Assembly (NCBI GenBank): GCA_001858525.1
Contig: LAPX01000019.1
Span: 1-64,000, forward strand
Direction: 5' to 3'
Length of the DNA stretch: 64,000 bases
Origin: Vampirovibrio chlorellavorus
GTDB lineage: Bacteria > Cyanobacteriota > Vampirovibrionia > Vampirovibrionales > Vampirovibrionaceae
In this document: piece by piece, positions 9,204 through 18,269 of the stretch
How the letters are laid out: every line of letters starts with the position of its first letter
Numbering within the stretch: the first letter of the stretch is position 1
The notes under the pieces: model-generated
Told to the model about the DNA's origin: nothing
Database searches by the model: none
What the model saw: the letters and a program-made list of their open reading frames with translations, nothing else
Program-made: the position numbers and the translations under genes

Positions 9204-12200
9204 CAGAGAGGCTCTCCGGCCAAGTCAAGCAATTGCCGCAGACTAAAAGTCCGGGTAGTCTCGGCAAAATCTGGTTCTCCAAAGCAGTATTGCTTCAAAT
9301 ACCGGGGCGTCTTTGCCCCATTCTCATCCACCAGAACCAAGGCCAGCCGGAATTTTTCCGGTTCATTCCGAGAACATAGAATCTCGTTTTTGGTGAGCGT
9401 GACATCCTGCTTTTGGTGCCATTTGCCCTTGACCTCGATAAACATGAGCCCACCACTGGCGGGATCTTTCGATTCAATGTCATAGCCAATGCCTCGCTCC
9501 GCGGAAACATCTCGCGGCAAACGGCCAAGCTGCTTTTCAGTGGCAATGACTGCTTCCATAGCCAATCGTTCAATAACATCCCGACCCACGGGGCAAGCGT
9601 TATCATCCGGCGTGAAAATCGGGGTACCAAACCCATTCCCTAGGCCTGCACCCATTAGTTTGGTTAAAAGCCCTTTGGGAACAATGACCGCCCCACCTTT
9701 AACCACAGGCGGCAATGCACTAATCTGGCGCTCTTTTTCCAATTCCGTCAAGCGTCGCTGCAAACGGTCCGAAAGCTCCTCCGCCTTGGCAGAGGCATTA
9801 GAAGAGTTCAAGCGGTTGTTGCCTTTACCCGACCGCTCTTGGGCTTTCAAGTCTTCTGCCCTGCGATCCCAATGCGTTATTTCCTTACGAAGACGGGATG
9901 TTACCTCTTTTTCTACCTTCTCAATCAATGGCAGTCGAAGGTCTTGAACCTCCTTGACCTGCTTGGGAATAATGTGTTGAATGGTAAAGCCCAGGATCTG
10001 GGATTCAAAATCCTGTTTGAGCCACTCTGCAGATTCCAACACGGGCTGAAGGGCCAATTCCTCATCCTGATTGACAGGCCGATAATCCAGATAGGGAGCA
10101 GAACCGGCAGATTGTTGGTTGCCGGTCTCATCAATTTCCACAAACTGGAGTTGCTGGGAGACAACGGTTTGAATCCCGTTCTTATTGGTTCGGCCATCCT
10201 GAACTGCATGCTCCAGATAGAACAGCAATCTTAAGCTTTCACCCTCATCTGCTTCATCCACTAGCAGAGCGCCTTGTTTCAGCAATTCCCGATAGCGCTC
10301 AAGCACCAAGTCGATGGTGGAATCCAGCAGGGGATGCCCCGGACAAATAAACGCAGCCACAGGGCTTTGATTCACCTTGTCTTTTTCAAAGCAGACACGT
10401 TCATACCGAGGAAGTACCGGTTCCCCAATCCCAATTTGACGGTCTCGATCTCGAATGAGAGCAGGTACTCGGGTAATTTCAAACCGGTTCGACTCACGAG
10501 GAGCAATAGTGCCACCCAGCTTTTGGAATGCCTCCATGAAAAAAGACTGTATAAAGTGAGGCTGTAAGCGACGGGCATTGGCACGCTCCATGTCATCCCG
10601 AATCCGCTCTATTTTAGAAGCATCCATCGTATCCCGAACTAGCGCATGATCTTCCAAGAGGTCTTTTAGGTGCTCCCGATCCACAGCGTTATCAATGACT
10701 TGATTCAAGCGATCCTTTATTTCAGGGTCTTCTCCATAACGGATGGCTTGCATCAACAAGTCTCGCAAGCTGGTTTCTTCAAACAACTGCCCCAGAACGT
10801 CATAGACTCTTCCACCCAAAGCTGCGCGCTCTGCTTCCAGCTTCTCCAGTAACCTGTGATAAACCTCGCCTTCACGGGTTTCAAAAGCCATCATATTCCA
10901 GAGATGGCAAACCTCTTCCTGGCCAATTCGGTGAATACGACCAAATCGTTGTTCCAAGCGGTTTGGGTTCCAGGGCAAGTCATAGTTTACCATCAAGTGT
11001 GCGCGTTGCAGGTTGACGCCCTCGCCTACGGCATCGTTAGCCAGCATCACCATCACCTGTTTGTCCTGCTTAAATGCTTCAATCAGTTTCCGTCGCTCTT
11101 CCCTGCCTACACCGCCATGAACCACTACTACTGATTCTGGCTTGCCAAAGCGGTTGCGGATTTTATCAGCCAGGTAATAAAGGGTATCCCGGAATTCACT
11201 AAAAATAATCAGTTTACGGTGATTTCCCTGTGCGTCCTTCATCAAAGGGTTATCAAGGATTGATTCCAATTCATTCCATTTGCGGTCAACACCCGATAGT
11301 TTAACTCGCTTTGCTTCCTCTTCCAGTTTTTTTAGAGTTTCAATTTCGAGTTCTAATTCCTCGATGGTTCGAGCGGCAGTGGCCTGATCTACAACTTCTT
11401 GCTCAAATGCTTCTACCTCATCCTGAGGGGCATCTTCCAAATCGTCAAAGTATTCAGGGTTTGTCTTAAAGCTATACTCTGGTTGAGATATAGTGCTACC
11501 ACCACGTTGGAGAAGTCTCTCTTCATTTAGGCGACCCTCCAATCGTTCCCGACGATTGATAAGTGACTTATGAATAGATGCCGGAGAAGAGGCTAAACGG
11601 CGTTGCAGGATTTGAAGAGCAAAACCAACGTTCAGGCGGCGCTTCTGATCTTCATCGGCAAAGCGCTCTGCCCGGTTCATCTCTTCTCTTACATACTCGG
11701 TCACATCATGGTACAACACGGCTTCTGGATCGGATAAAGGATACTGAACCGTATAGGCTCGACGCTCCGGGAACAAGGGTCTTCCATCAAATTTGACCAA
11801 TTCTTCTTTGGTTAGTCGCCGCATTAAGTCGGTGACATCAATTCTGTGAACGCCGTCTCTGAATCGTCCTTCAAAGCGATCTGCATCCAATAGAGCCATG
11901 AACAGTTGAAAATCTGTTTCCTTACCATTGTGTGGGGTCGCGGACATTAACAAGAAATGGCGACAATGAGCCCCCAACAATCTGCCAAGCTGATAGCGTT
12001 GGGTATATTTAACATCTCCCCCAAAGTAACTGGCAGACATTTTGTGTGCCTCGTCACAGACCACAAGATCCCAATCTTTGGCAGCTTTCAATTTTGCTTG
12101 AAGATCTTCATTACGACTAAGCATGTCCAGACGTGCAATCAACAGGTTTTTTTCTTCAAATGGATTGCCGGAACGAGAGGATTCAATTTGATCGCGAGAA

Positions 12201-12745
12201 AGAATGTCAAAAGACAACCCAAATTTCGAATAAAGTTCATCTTGCCACTGTTCAACCAAACTACCAGGCGCAACAATCAAGCATCGCTCTAGATCACCGC
12301 GAATCACAAGTTCTTTGATAAGAAGGCCAGCCATAATCGTCTTTCCTGCTCCAGGATCGTCTGCAAGCAAGAATCGAAGTGGTTGTCGAGAAAGCATTTC
12401 ACCATACACAGCGGTAATCTGGTGGGGTAATGGATCAACCAGTGAGGTGTGGATCGCCAGATAAGGATCAAATAAATAAGCTAATCTGATTCGGTAAGCC
12501 TCAGAAACCAAGCGAAAAAGAGAACCATCCGAATTGAAAGACCATGGACGGCCTTGTGTAACAATTTCCAGCGTCGGCTCATCTGTTCTGTAGACCAGCC
12601 GATTCTTTACTGTGCCATGAGAGTCTTCAAAGATAACTTTGACCGCTTGATCTCCAAACCATTCAACGCTAACCACTTTCGCGATACCGTCTGGCGACAA
12701 CCCTTTTATCAACGCTCCTGCTTTTAGGTCATTCAGTGATGGCAT
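9203..12745 (-). CDS. SNF2-type helicase/translocase with C-terminal DUF3883
   Basis: 1180-residue superfamily 2 translocase. Motifs: I DDPGAGKT (about 127-134), II DEAH (about 229-232), III LLMSATPHNGK, then in the second RecA domain FSEFRDTLYYL and the motif VI region QRFGRIHRIGQ (about 597-607). The C-terminal 100 residues carry the DUF3883 pattern GYDIESKDPASGGLMFIEVKG, a nuclease-like fold in which D/E-x-K residues are retained. The architecture resembles DrmD of class 1 DISARM. It is expected to track along or remodel invading DNA. It sits 7 bases downstream of the EVE gene and overlaps the next gene by one base. Confidence 0.9.
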   Translation of the reverse strand: MPSLNDLKAGALIKGLSPDGIAKVVSVEWFGDQAVKVIFEDSHGTVKNRLVYRTDEPTLEIVTQGRPWSFNSDGSLFRLVSEAYRIRLAYLFDPYLAIHTSLVDPLPHQITAVYGEMLSRQPLRFLLADDPGAGKTIMAGLLIKELVIRGDLERCLIVAPGSLVEQWQDELYSKFGLSFDILSRDQIESSRSGNPFEEKNLLIARLDMLSRNEDLQAKLKAAKDWDLVVCDEAHKMSASYFGGDVKYTQRYQLGRLLGAHCRHFLLMSATPHNGKETDFQLFMALLDADRFEGRFRDGVHRIDVTDLMRRLTKEELVKFDGRPLFPERRAYTVQYPLSDPEAVLYHDVTEYVREEMNRAERFADEDQKRRLNVGFALQILQRRLASSPASIHKSLINRRERLEGRLNEERLLQRGGSTISQPEYSFKTNPEYFDDLEDAPQDEVEAFEQEVVDQATAARTIEELELEIETLKKLEEEAKRVKLSGVDRKWNELESILDNPLMKDAQGNHRKLIIFSEFRDTLYYLADKIRNRFGKPESVVVVHGGVGREERRKLIEAFKQDKQVMVMLANDAVGEGVNLQRAHLMVNYDLPWNPNRLEQRFGRIHRIGQEEVCHLWNMMAFETREGEVYHRLLEKLEAERAALGGRVYDVLGQLFEETSLRDLLMQAIRYGEDPEIKDRLNQVIDNAVDREHLKDLLEDHALVRDTMDASKIERIRDDMERANARRLQPHFIQSFFMEAFQKLGGTIAPRESNRFEITRVPALIRDRDRQIGIGEPVLPRYERVCFEKDKVNQSPVAAFICPGHPLLDSTIDLVLERYRELLKQGALLVDEADEGESLRLLFYLEHAVQDGRTNKNGIQTVVSQQLQFVEIDETGNQQSAGSAPYLDYRPVNQDEELALQPVLESAEWLKQDFESQILGFTIQHIIPKQVKEVQDLRLPLIEKVEKEVTSRLRKEITHWDRRAEDLKAQERSGKGNNRLNSSNASAKAEELSDRLQRRLTELEKERQISALPPVVKGGAVIVPKGLLTKLMGAGLGNGFGTPIFTPDDNACPVGRDVIERLAMEAVIATEKQLGRLPRDVSAERGIGYDIESKDPASGGLMFIEVKGKWHQKQDVTLTKNEILCSRNEPEKFRLALVLVDENGAKTPRYLKQYCFGEPDFAETTRTFSLRQLLDLAGEPL

Positions 12746-12752
12746 TCTTCAT

Positions 12753-13178
12753 TTATCTCGCTGTCACCGCCGCTTGAGAAAGAGCGTCTGCAATTTTTTT
12801 GTAATCGGCAAAAGGAATCTTTCTCATTCCTCCAGCCAGAGCACCTTGCCACTGAAGCTTGCCTTGGGAGAATTCAAGATTATCTGTTAGGCTCCAAGCG
12901 TTGATTGCATTATCTTGGGGAAATAATTCCAATTTGATGCCCACTCTGTTGGGGAACAGCCCACCTTCAAAGGCTGGTTTGTCATCCAAATAATATTCTT
13001 TAGTGACTTCCCCAATACCGGAGAAGGTTGTTTCTTTTCGGATATAGGCGACCAGCTTGTCTCCGACTCTCATTTTAGAGAGCTGAGAGCCATGGTTTAA
13101 TCCATAGACACCTATATTCGCACAGGCTTCCATGTTTTTCCTGTCGGCAACTATAATCCACGCTTGCTTTTCTGTCAT
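12753..13178 (-). CDS. EVE-domain protein, first gene of defence operon
   Basis: 141-residue single-domain protein of the EVE (PUA-like) fold, seen from the N-terminal AWIIVADRKN, the glycine/lysine segment RVGDKLVAYI, FSGIGEV, and the late LQWQGALAGGMRKIP. EVE domains bind modified bases in DNA or RNA and often sit beside modification-dependent restriction genes. Here it heads a methyltransferase operon, so it could read the mark made by the DUF1156 enzyme or a phage base modification. The ATG at 13178 follows a ribosome site (AAAGGG). The promoter should lie in 13179-13338. Confidence 0.85.
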   Translation of the reverse strand: MTEKQAWIIVADRKNMEACANIGVYGLNHGSQLSKMRVGDKLVAYIRKETTFSGIGEVTKEYYLDDKPAFEGGLFPNRVGIKLELFPQDNAINAWSLTDNLEFSQGKLQWQGALAGGMRKIPFADYKKIADALSQAAVTAR

Positions 13179-13225
13179 TTAGTTGGGGCCCTTTCAGTAA
13201 ATGCGGGGTCAACACCTCATCCTAG

Positions 13226-13252
13226 CTAAAAAGCAGCCTTTATAAAAGGGCT
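13226..13252 (-). terminator. possible terminator after the HNH-HIT gene
   Basis: On the minus strand AGCCC-TTT and AAAGGCT (13252-13235) pair into a hairpin with one bulged base, followed by GCTTTTT. It lies about 90 bases after the HNH-HIT stop and about 50 bases before the EVE start, so it may separate the two leftward transcription units. It is imperfect. Confidence 0.35.
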
Positions 13253-13338
13253 AAATCTTCGGATTTTGTAACGGATCGTTCAAATTAGCTTACCAAGCAA
13301 AAATCCACAGCTTAAGACTAGACATACGCTACAAATCA

Positions 13339-14376
13339 TCAATATATAGCCTTGTCAGCAAAAACACCTCTGACACCACCCCGAGGGTTGACAACGTCGC
13401 CCTCTCTCCTGGGAATCAGATGAACATGGGCATGAAAAATGGTCTGTCCCGCCACTTCACCAATGTTTATACCGACATTAAACCCCTGAACCTTTGGGTC
13501 AAGCTTAGCAACCGTCTCTTTTTGCCCATCCAGCAGCGCCAGTATGGATTGGTGTTCCGGCTTATAGAGGTCAAACCAACCCGCCACATGGCGCTTTGGA
13601 ATTACCAAGGTGTGTAAATCCGAGACAGGATAAGCATCTCGGATAACGTAGGCTAGCGCCGTTTCAGTCACGACACGGTGATTCTCGATATGGCAAAAAA
13701 GGCACCCTGTCTCCCGGTGATTATAACTGGCCTTGATGCTGGCAAAATCAGTATCATCCCTGTCTCGTTTCTGCCGGTTGCACTGATAGCAAAGGGCCTG
13801 GAGGTTCGAAGGGTCATCCAAGCCCCCTTTGTTGCGTGGAACAATATGATCGATATCGATAGCACGCTCTTCGGATGACACCCCGCAGCATTCACAACGC
13901 CCCTTGGCTCTTTTGAGTATGTCATAGCGGATGCTTCCGGAAATATAGCCCTCTGCCATAAACCGATGCTCCCAAACGGCCATTTTGCGCTTTTGAACAT
14001 AGTCCAGAAGCTTCACGTTGCAGATGGAGATAAGTTCTAGGCGCTTATCTTCACTCAGTTGGGCAAAGGACTCTTCCAGGTAATAGTCTTTCCCGTCCTT
14101 CTTGACGATACCGTGCTTGCTGAGGACCTGGGCCGGGTAACGCTTGACGATTTGCTCGTAGTATTCGATCTGGCTTTCATCTTCGATGAGGAATGCCTTT
14201 GCGATATCTCGAATGCCTGCCTGCCCTCCGTTTTCTAATAAAGTGCGGATCATCAATGGCTGATAGACATGCGACATGCGCATTTTCTCAGTCAAAAACG
14301 TTTTAAGGGCTTCAAAACCAGGGTCAATCATCAAACGTGGTCCAGGCAGATTTTCCGTTATTGTAGAGTGCTCCAT
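13339..14376 (-). CDS. HNH endonuclease fused to HIT hydrolase
   Basis: 345-residue fusion. Residues about 1-140 are helical and unassigned. An HNH nuclease with zinc-binding CxxC pairs follows (CECC at about 157, DIDHIVPRNKGG, then CYQC near 195). The C-terminal 120 residues are a HIT nucleotide hydrolase/transferase with HAHVHLIP near 314-321, the histidine-triad signature. HIT enzymes act on AMP-linked or dinucleotide substrates. Joining one to a DNA-cutting HNH domain suggests an immune effector tied to a nucleotide signal or an adenylylated intermediate; that is inference. The gene is divergent from the RecQ-like gene with 107 bases between, so the two may share a control region. Confidence 0.85.
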   Translation of the reverse strand: MEHSTITENLPGPRLMIDPGFEALKTFLTEKMRMSHVYQPLMIRTLLENGGQAGIRDIAKAFLIEDESQIEYYEQIVKRYPAQVLSKHGIVKKDGKDYYLEESFAQLSEDKRLELISICNVKLLDYVQKRKMAVWEHRFMAEGYISGSIRYDILKRAKGRCECCGVSSEERAIDIDHIVPRNKGGLDDPSNLQALCYQCNRQKRDRDDTDFASIKASYNHRETGCLFCHIENHRVVTETALAYVIRDAYPVSDLHTLVIPKRHVAGWFDLYKPEHQSILALLDGQKETVAKLDPKVQGFNVGINIGEVAGQTIFHAHVHLIPRREGDVVNPRGGVRGVFADKAIY

Positions 14377-14483
14377 TTCGAAATGCCAGTGCCTGACAGA
14401 GAAAACCGAGCATTTACCTGGTTAAGCTCAGCCATTTATGTCATAAACTACCAAGATCAACCCAAATCGATTTACTATTACGG
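14377..14483. promoter_or_regulatory. divergent intergenic region, HNH-HIT / RecQ-like
   Basis: 107 bases separate the two divergent starts. Both promoters must lie here or inside the gene ends. I do not see a strong consensus promoter or a clear operator palindrome. The plus-strand gene has no good ribosome site at its first ATG (14484). Confidence 0.4.
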
Positions 14484-17400
14484 ATGAGCAGCATTAATTC
14501 AGGGTCTGTTTTTAAAAGGCATGCGTGGAAATTGGTCATTCATTGTTTTATGAGATTAACAAATTATCAAGCCGGTTATGCTCTTAACCCATTGTTTGGA
14601 AAGAACGATGCTCTTCTCAAGCATCTTTCCACATTCGCGATCCAGTCCTCCATTGATCTAAAGAGGCGATCAGAGGATTCTCTAATCTGTATCCTTCACA
14701 ATCTCCTGATTCGAGGGGTTCCCACTAAACCCAGCACTTTTATAGAGGATGCATTTGCCTCGACACTTCAAAAGACCGCATATACTGTTAACTCGATAGG
14801 GTCAATCCGGTATGAGCTTGTGGGAGAGGACACGAAAAGGTTTGACGATCTGTTGGGTAAGGCCATGCATATCATTGAGCCAAGACTTGTCCCTGAGAAT
14901 ATCAGCTACGATGGATATGACCACCAGTCCGAAAAACAATTCCGAGAAAAGTTACTGCCCAAAGCAATGGGGGCTTTTGCTTCGCAACTCATCGAGCCCC
15001 AGCGGGAGCTAGATGGCTTGTTGAATTTCGATTCCGAAAAAAAGGATCGCTACGAAAGTATCTTGGGAAGATATGCCGCCCGGTTCTACCGGCAGCAAGT
15101 CGATTTCACTCTCACCCAACCAGGCGAAAAGGGATTAGTTATAGAAATCGACGGCAAGCAGCACCAAAATCCCGATCAAAGGGAACTGGATTCCCGCCGC
15201 AGGGGGGCTCTAAAAAACAAAGGCTGGCAACTGGCAAGAATACCGGCGAATAAAGCCATTCCTGAGATGGAACTTGGAATCATCGGTCAGTCTCTCTCTC
15301 TGGCATATGCCGAGAAATGCAAAGAGAACTATCAAAACCCTATATGGGAAGAGCCGGAAGGTATGGATGCCCTGCAATACGCGCTCAGCCCTTTTGCCAT
15401 CTCTCGTATCCAGATGGCGCTTATCGCTCTTATTCAGACAGAAACCCTGAAGTTGAGTAGCAAGCGGTGGAGGATATGCGTCTTTGAGCGCGATGTGCCT
15501 TGCGCGCACCTGGCTATCGAGGATTTCAAGCAGCAATATAAAAACCTGATCGTTCTGACGGGTCGGAAAAAGGGACTGCCTGAAATCGAACTGACCGTCA
15601 TCACCACGCCAGAATTTCGTAAGGCTGGCTTGCACACTCTCTTCCAACCTATTCTGATTGACGAATTGCCAACCGGAACCAAAGCGGATGTCCTGATCGA
15701 CGTATCGATTCTGGAGAGAACCCATCTGACGGGAATCCCCGATGTCCTGCTGGAAAAGATTATCTCTCCTGCCAATCTGATCATTCGTTCTGCTTACCAG
15801 GCATCCGATGACAGAAGGTTTCTGTGCGCCAAGCCGGTCAAATACGCTTCCTTTCTTGAGAATTTCGAACGGCTGGACGTTTTGCGATACTTTTTGAAAA
15901 ATATCTTCCGAAAAAGCGATTTCAGGCCGGGGCAGCTTGAAATCATGGAAAGAGTCCTCCAGCAAAAAGATGTTATCGGATTGTTGCCAACGGGCGCCGG
16001 GAAATCGCTGACCTATCAGCTCGCTGCACTGCTGCAGCCAGGGATTACTCTCATTGTGGATCCCATTAAGGCGTTGATGTATGACCAGGTCGATAACCTG
16101 AAGCGCACCTCTATCGATGCTTGTTGCTTCATCAGTTCGGCATTGTCCAGGCCGCAGAGGCAGTATGTGGAAAAGTCCCTGGAAGAAGGCCGTTACCTTT
16201 TTGTATTTGTTTCTCCAGAACGACTTCAAATTCAGGAATTCAGAGAAACCTTACTCTCCCTGAAAGATCTGTACTTTTCCTATTGCGTCATAGATGAGGC
16301 CCATTGCGTGTCCGAATGGGGCCATGACTTCAGGACGGCATACTTGCGCCTTGCGGAAAACGCACGGAAATACTGCAAGCACTACTATTCACAAGTACCC
16401 ATGGCTGCTTTAACAGGAACAGCGTCTTTTGACGTTCTGGCCGATATCCAAAGAGAGCTTGGAATCGGCTCCGAAGGAGTCATTACGCCTCCCACGTATG
16501 AACGAAAAGAACTCAGTTTCCATATCCTTCCATGCAAGCCAGAGCAGGAAATCATGAACCTGCCCCAAAAAGAGGCGGTTGCCCTGGTCAAGAAGCAGAC
16601 ATTATCCACTCTCATCCGTTCCATTCCAAGTTATTTTGGAGAATCTCAAGATTTTTTTGAAGCCGTAGGAGAAGAAAGCAAGGCAGGACTTGTCTTTTGT
16701 CCACATGTAGGATGGGAATTTGGCGTAAACAAAGTCGCTAGTCATTTGAAGGAAACATTGCCGGAGCTAAACGGATCTATTGGCACCTTTGCAGGTAGTT
16801 TCGATTCCAACAGCCCGGACGGTACTTCCTCTCAGGAAATCCAGGATCACTTCAAGGATAATCGGCTCAATTTACTGGTAGCTACAAAAGCCTTTGGAAT
16901 GGGCGTAGATAAACCCAATATTCGTTATACCGTCCATTTCAACATGCCTCCATCCATTGAGTCCTTCTATCAGGAAGCGGGGCGTGCCGGAAGGGATCGC
17001 AAAGACTCTCATTGCTTCATTCTCTTTTCCGATACCAAAGTAGCAGAAGGCCGTTTCGGGGAAGTTACCGTTGATAAAGGACTTATGCTCAGTTTCCATC
17101 AGAACTCCTATCGGGGTGAGGCAAAAGAGATACGGATCTTAATGGATCTTTTGCACAATCCAATCCAAATCGATGGGGACAAGTACCCCAGCATCTGCAA
17201 TTTGCTGGATGGCATGTCGATTGATGAAGAAAAGGAGATGGTCATCCCTTACGAGAATGAGGCCATTGCCAATATTCTTTCTTATCTTCAAAGGGAAGTC
17301 CATAGTGAATTCAGAGAGGATCACCTTCAGGAAGCGATTCGCTATTGTCAAAGCGTTGGGGAAATGCTCACTAAAGCAAGAAGTAAACTGTACAAGGATA

Positions 17401-18269
17401 TCCAAATATGGTCTTTTGAAGACGATGAGCAGGAAACCCATGAGAAGGCATTAAACGATCTTTTCATATCGATCCGCCAAGACGCGGACATGTACAAAGC
17501 CATCTTCAGGCTCTCTTTGATAGGTCTGATTACCGATTATGTGGTGAACTACAATACAAGAACCATCACTGCAAAGATACGAAGGCGGAATCCTGACTAT
17601 TATATCTGGGCATTAACCGACTATATCTCAAGATATGTGTCCGTCCCTGAGGTTAAACGGACGCCAGGCAAGATTGAAGCCACTGAGGGGGATTCGATCT
17701 TGATCAAATGCGTCCATTATTTGGTCGGTTTTATCTATAGTAACATCGTCCGTAAGCGCGAAGAAGCGATCAACATTATGGAGCGGGCTATCGAGCATGC
17801 CATCTCCGGAGGCGATTTCAAGGAATACGTCAATTCCTATTTTGATTCCAAATACACGACTGTTCTTAGGCCTTGTCTTTATGATTACTCTCTGAAAACC
17901 GTTTGGGAAATGATCGAGGACATCAAGGGGGAACCGGACGGACTGAAGCATTTGCTCGGCGCAACCAACCGGCTGCTGGTGGAAAACCCTGATAACCCGG
18001 TATTGCTTTTATTGCGCGCGTTCGCCGCATTGGGTGTCGAAATCAACACCACAGCTAGCACCGGCGATTTTATCAAAGGCTGGCAGATCTCAAAAAGAGA
18101 TGAGCTTTCCAAATCCCTGTCAAAAGACATGAAACGCTTTTATACGTATTGTCTCCAATATCATGGCCTAGAAGTAGAAGAGCACTTAGGTGCGGAAATA
18201 TTGAAATTCCATTTGACCTGGCTTAAAGATTTCAACAAACAACAAACGGGAGCCCTAACTGATGCCTGA
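14484..18269 (+). CDS. PD-(D/E)XK nuclease fused to RecQ-family helicase
   Basis: 1261 residues. The N-terminal 270 contain a PD-(D/E)XK-type nuclease core with VIEIDGKQHQ near 220-229, followed by a basic helix as in Vsr/DUF559-like enzymes. The helicase core has FRPGQ (about 480), LPTGAGKS (Walker A, about 502-509), VIDEAHCVSEWGHDFR (motif II and the RecQ aromatic loop, about 604-619), TGTAS, and QEAGRAGRDR (motif VI, about 830-839). No HRDC domain is apparent; the last 400 residues are unassigned. The product should unwind 3'-tailed DNA and could cut it. The start is uncertain: a second ATG lies about 70 bases downstream. The 3' end overlaps the next gene by 8 bases. Confidence 0.85.
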   Translation: MSSINSGSVFKRHAWKLVIHCFMRLTNYQAGYALNPLFGKNDALLKHLSTFAIQSSIDLKRRSEDSLICILHNLLIRGVPTKPSTFIEDAFASTLQKTAYTVNSIGSIRYELVGEDTKRFDDLLGKAMHIIEPRLVPENISYDGYDHQSEKQFREKLLPKAMGAFASQLIEPQRELDGLLNFDSEKKDRYESILGRYAARFYRQQVDFTLTQPGEKGLVIEIDGKQHQNPDQRELDSRRRGALKNKGWQLARIPANKAIPEMELGIIGQSLSLAYAEKCKENYQNPIWEEPEGMDALQYALSPFAISRIQMALIALIQTETLKLSSKRWRICVFERDVPCAHLAIEDFKQQYKNLIVLTGRKKGLPEIELTVITTPEFRKAGLHTLFQPILIDELPTGTKADVLIDVSILERTHLTGIPDVLLEKIISPANLIIRSAYQASDDRRFLCAKPVKYASFLENFERLDVLRYFLKNIFRKSDFRPGQLEIMERVLQQKDVIGLLPTGAGKSLTYQLAALLQPGITLIVDPIKALMYDQVDNLKRTSIDACCFISSALSRPQRQYVEKSLEEGRYLFVFVSPERLQIQEFRETLLSLKDLYFSYCVIDEAHCVSEWGHDFRTAYLRLAENARKYCKHYYSQVPMAALTGTASFDVLADIQRELGIGSEGVITPPTYERKELSFHILPCKPEQEIMNLPQKEAVALVKKQTLSTLIRSIPSYFGESQDFFEAVGEESKAGLVFCPHVGWEFGVNKVASHLKETLPELNGSIGTFAGSFDSNSPDGTSSQEIQDHFKDNRLNLLVATKAFGMGVDKPNIRYTVHFNMPPSIESFYQEAGRAGRDRKDSHCFILFSDTKVAEGRFGEVTVDKGLMLSFHQNSYRGEAKEIRILMDLLHNPIQIDGDKYPSICNLLDGMSIDEEKEMVIPYENEAIANILSYLQREVHSEFREDHLQEAIRYCQSVGEMLTKARSKLYKDIQIWSFEDDEQETHEKALNDLFISIRQDADMYKAIFRLSLIGLITDYVVNYNTRTITAKIRRRNPDYYIWALTDYISRYVSVPEVKRTPGKIEATEGDSILIKCVHYLVGFIYSNIVRKREEAINIMERAIEHAISGGDFKEYVNSYFDSKYTTVLRPCLYDYSLKTVWEMIEDIKGEPDGLKHLLGATNRLLVENPDNPVLLLLRAFAALGVEINTTASTGDFIKGWQISKRDELSKSLSKDMKRFYTYCLQYHGLEVEEHLGAEILKFHLTWLKDFNKQQTGALTDA

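Noticed and set aside
789-13178. Classical DISARM or BREX
   Set aside because: No drmA, drmB, drmC, pglZ or brxL genes are present; only the helicase, methylase and ATPase classes are comparable.
15210-16229. Long minus-strand open frame (339 codons) opposite the RecQ-like gene
   Set aside because: It lies wholly antisense to the conserved helicase motifs and shows no protein family; it is a codon-bias shadow.
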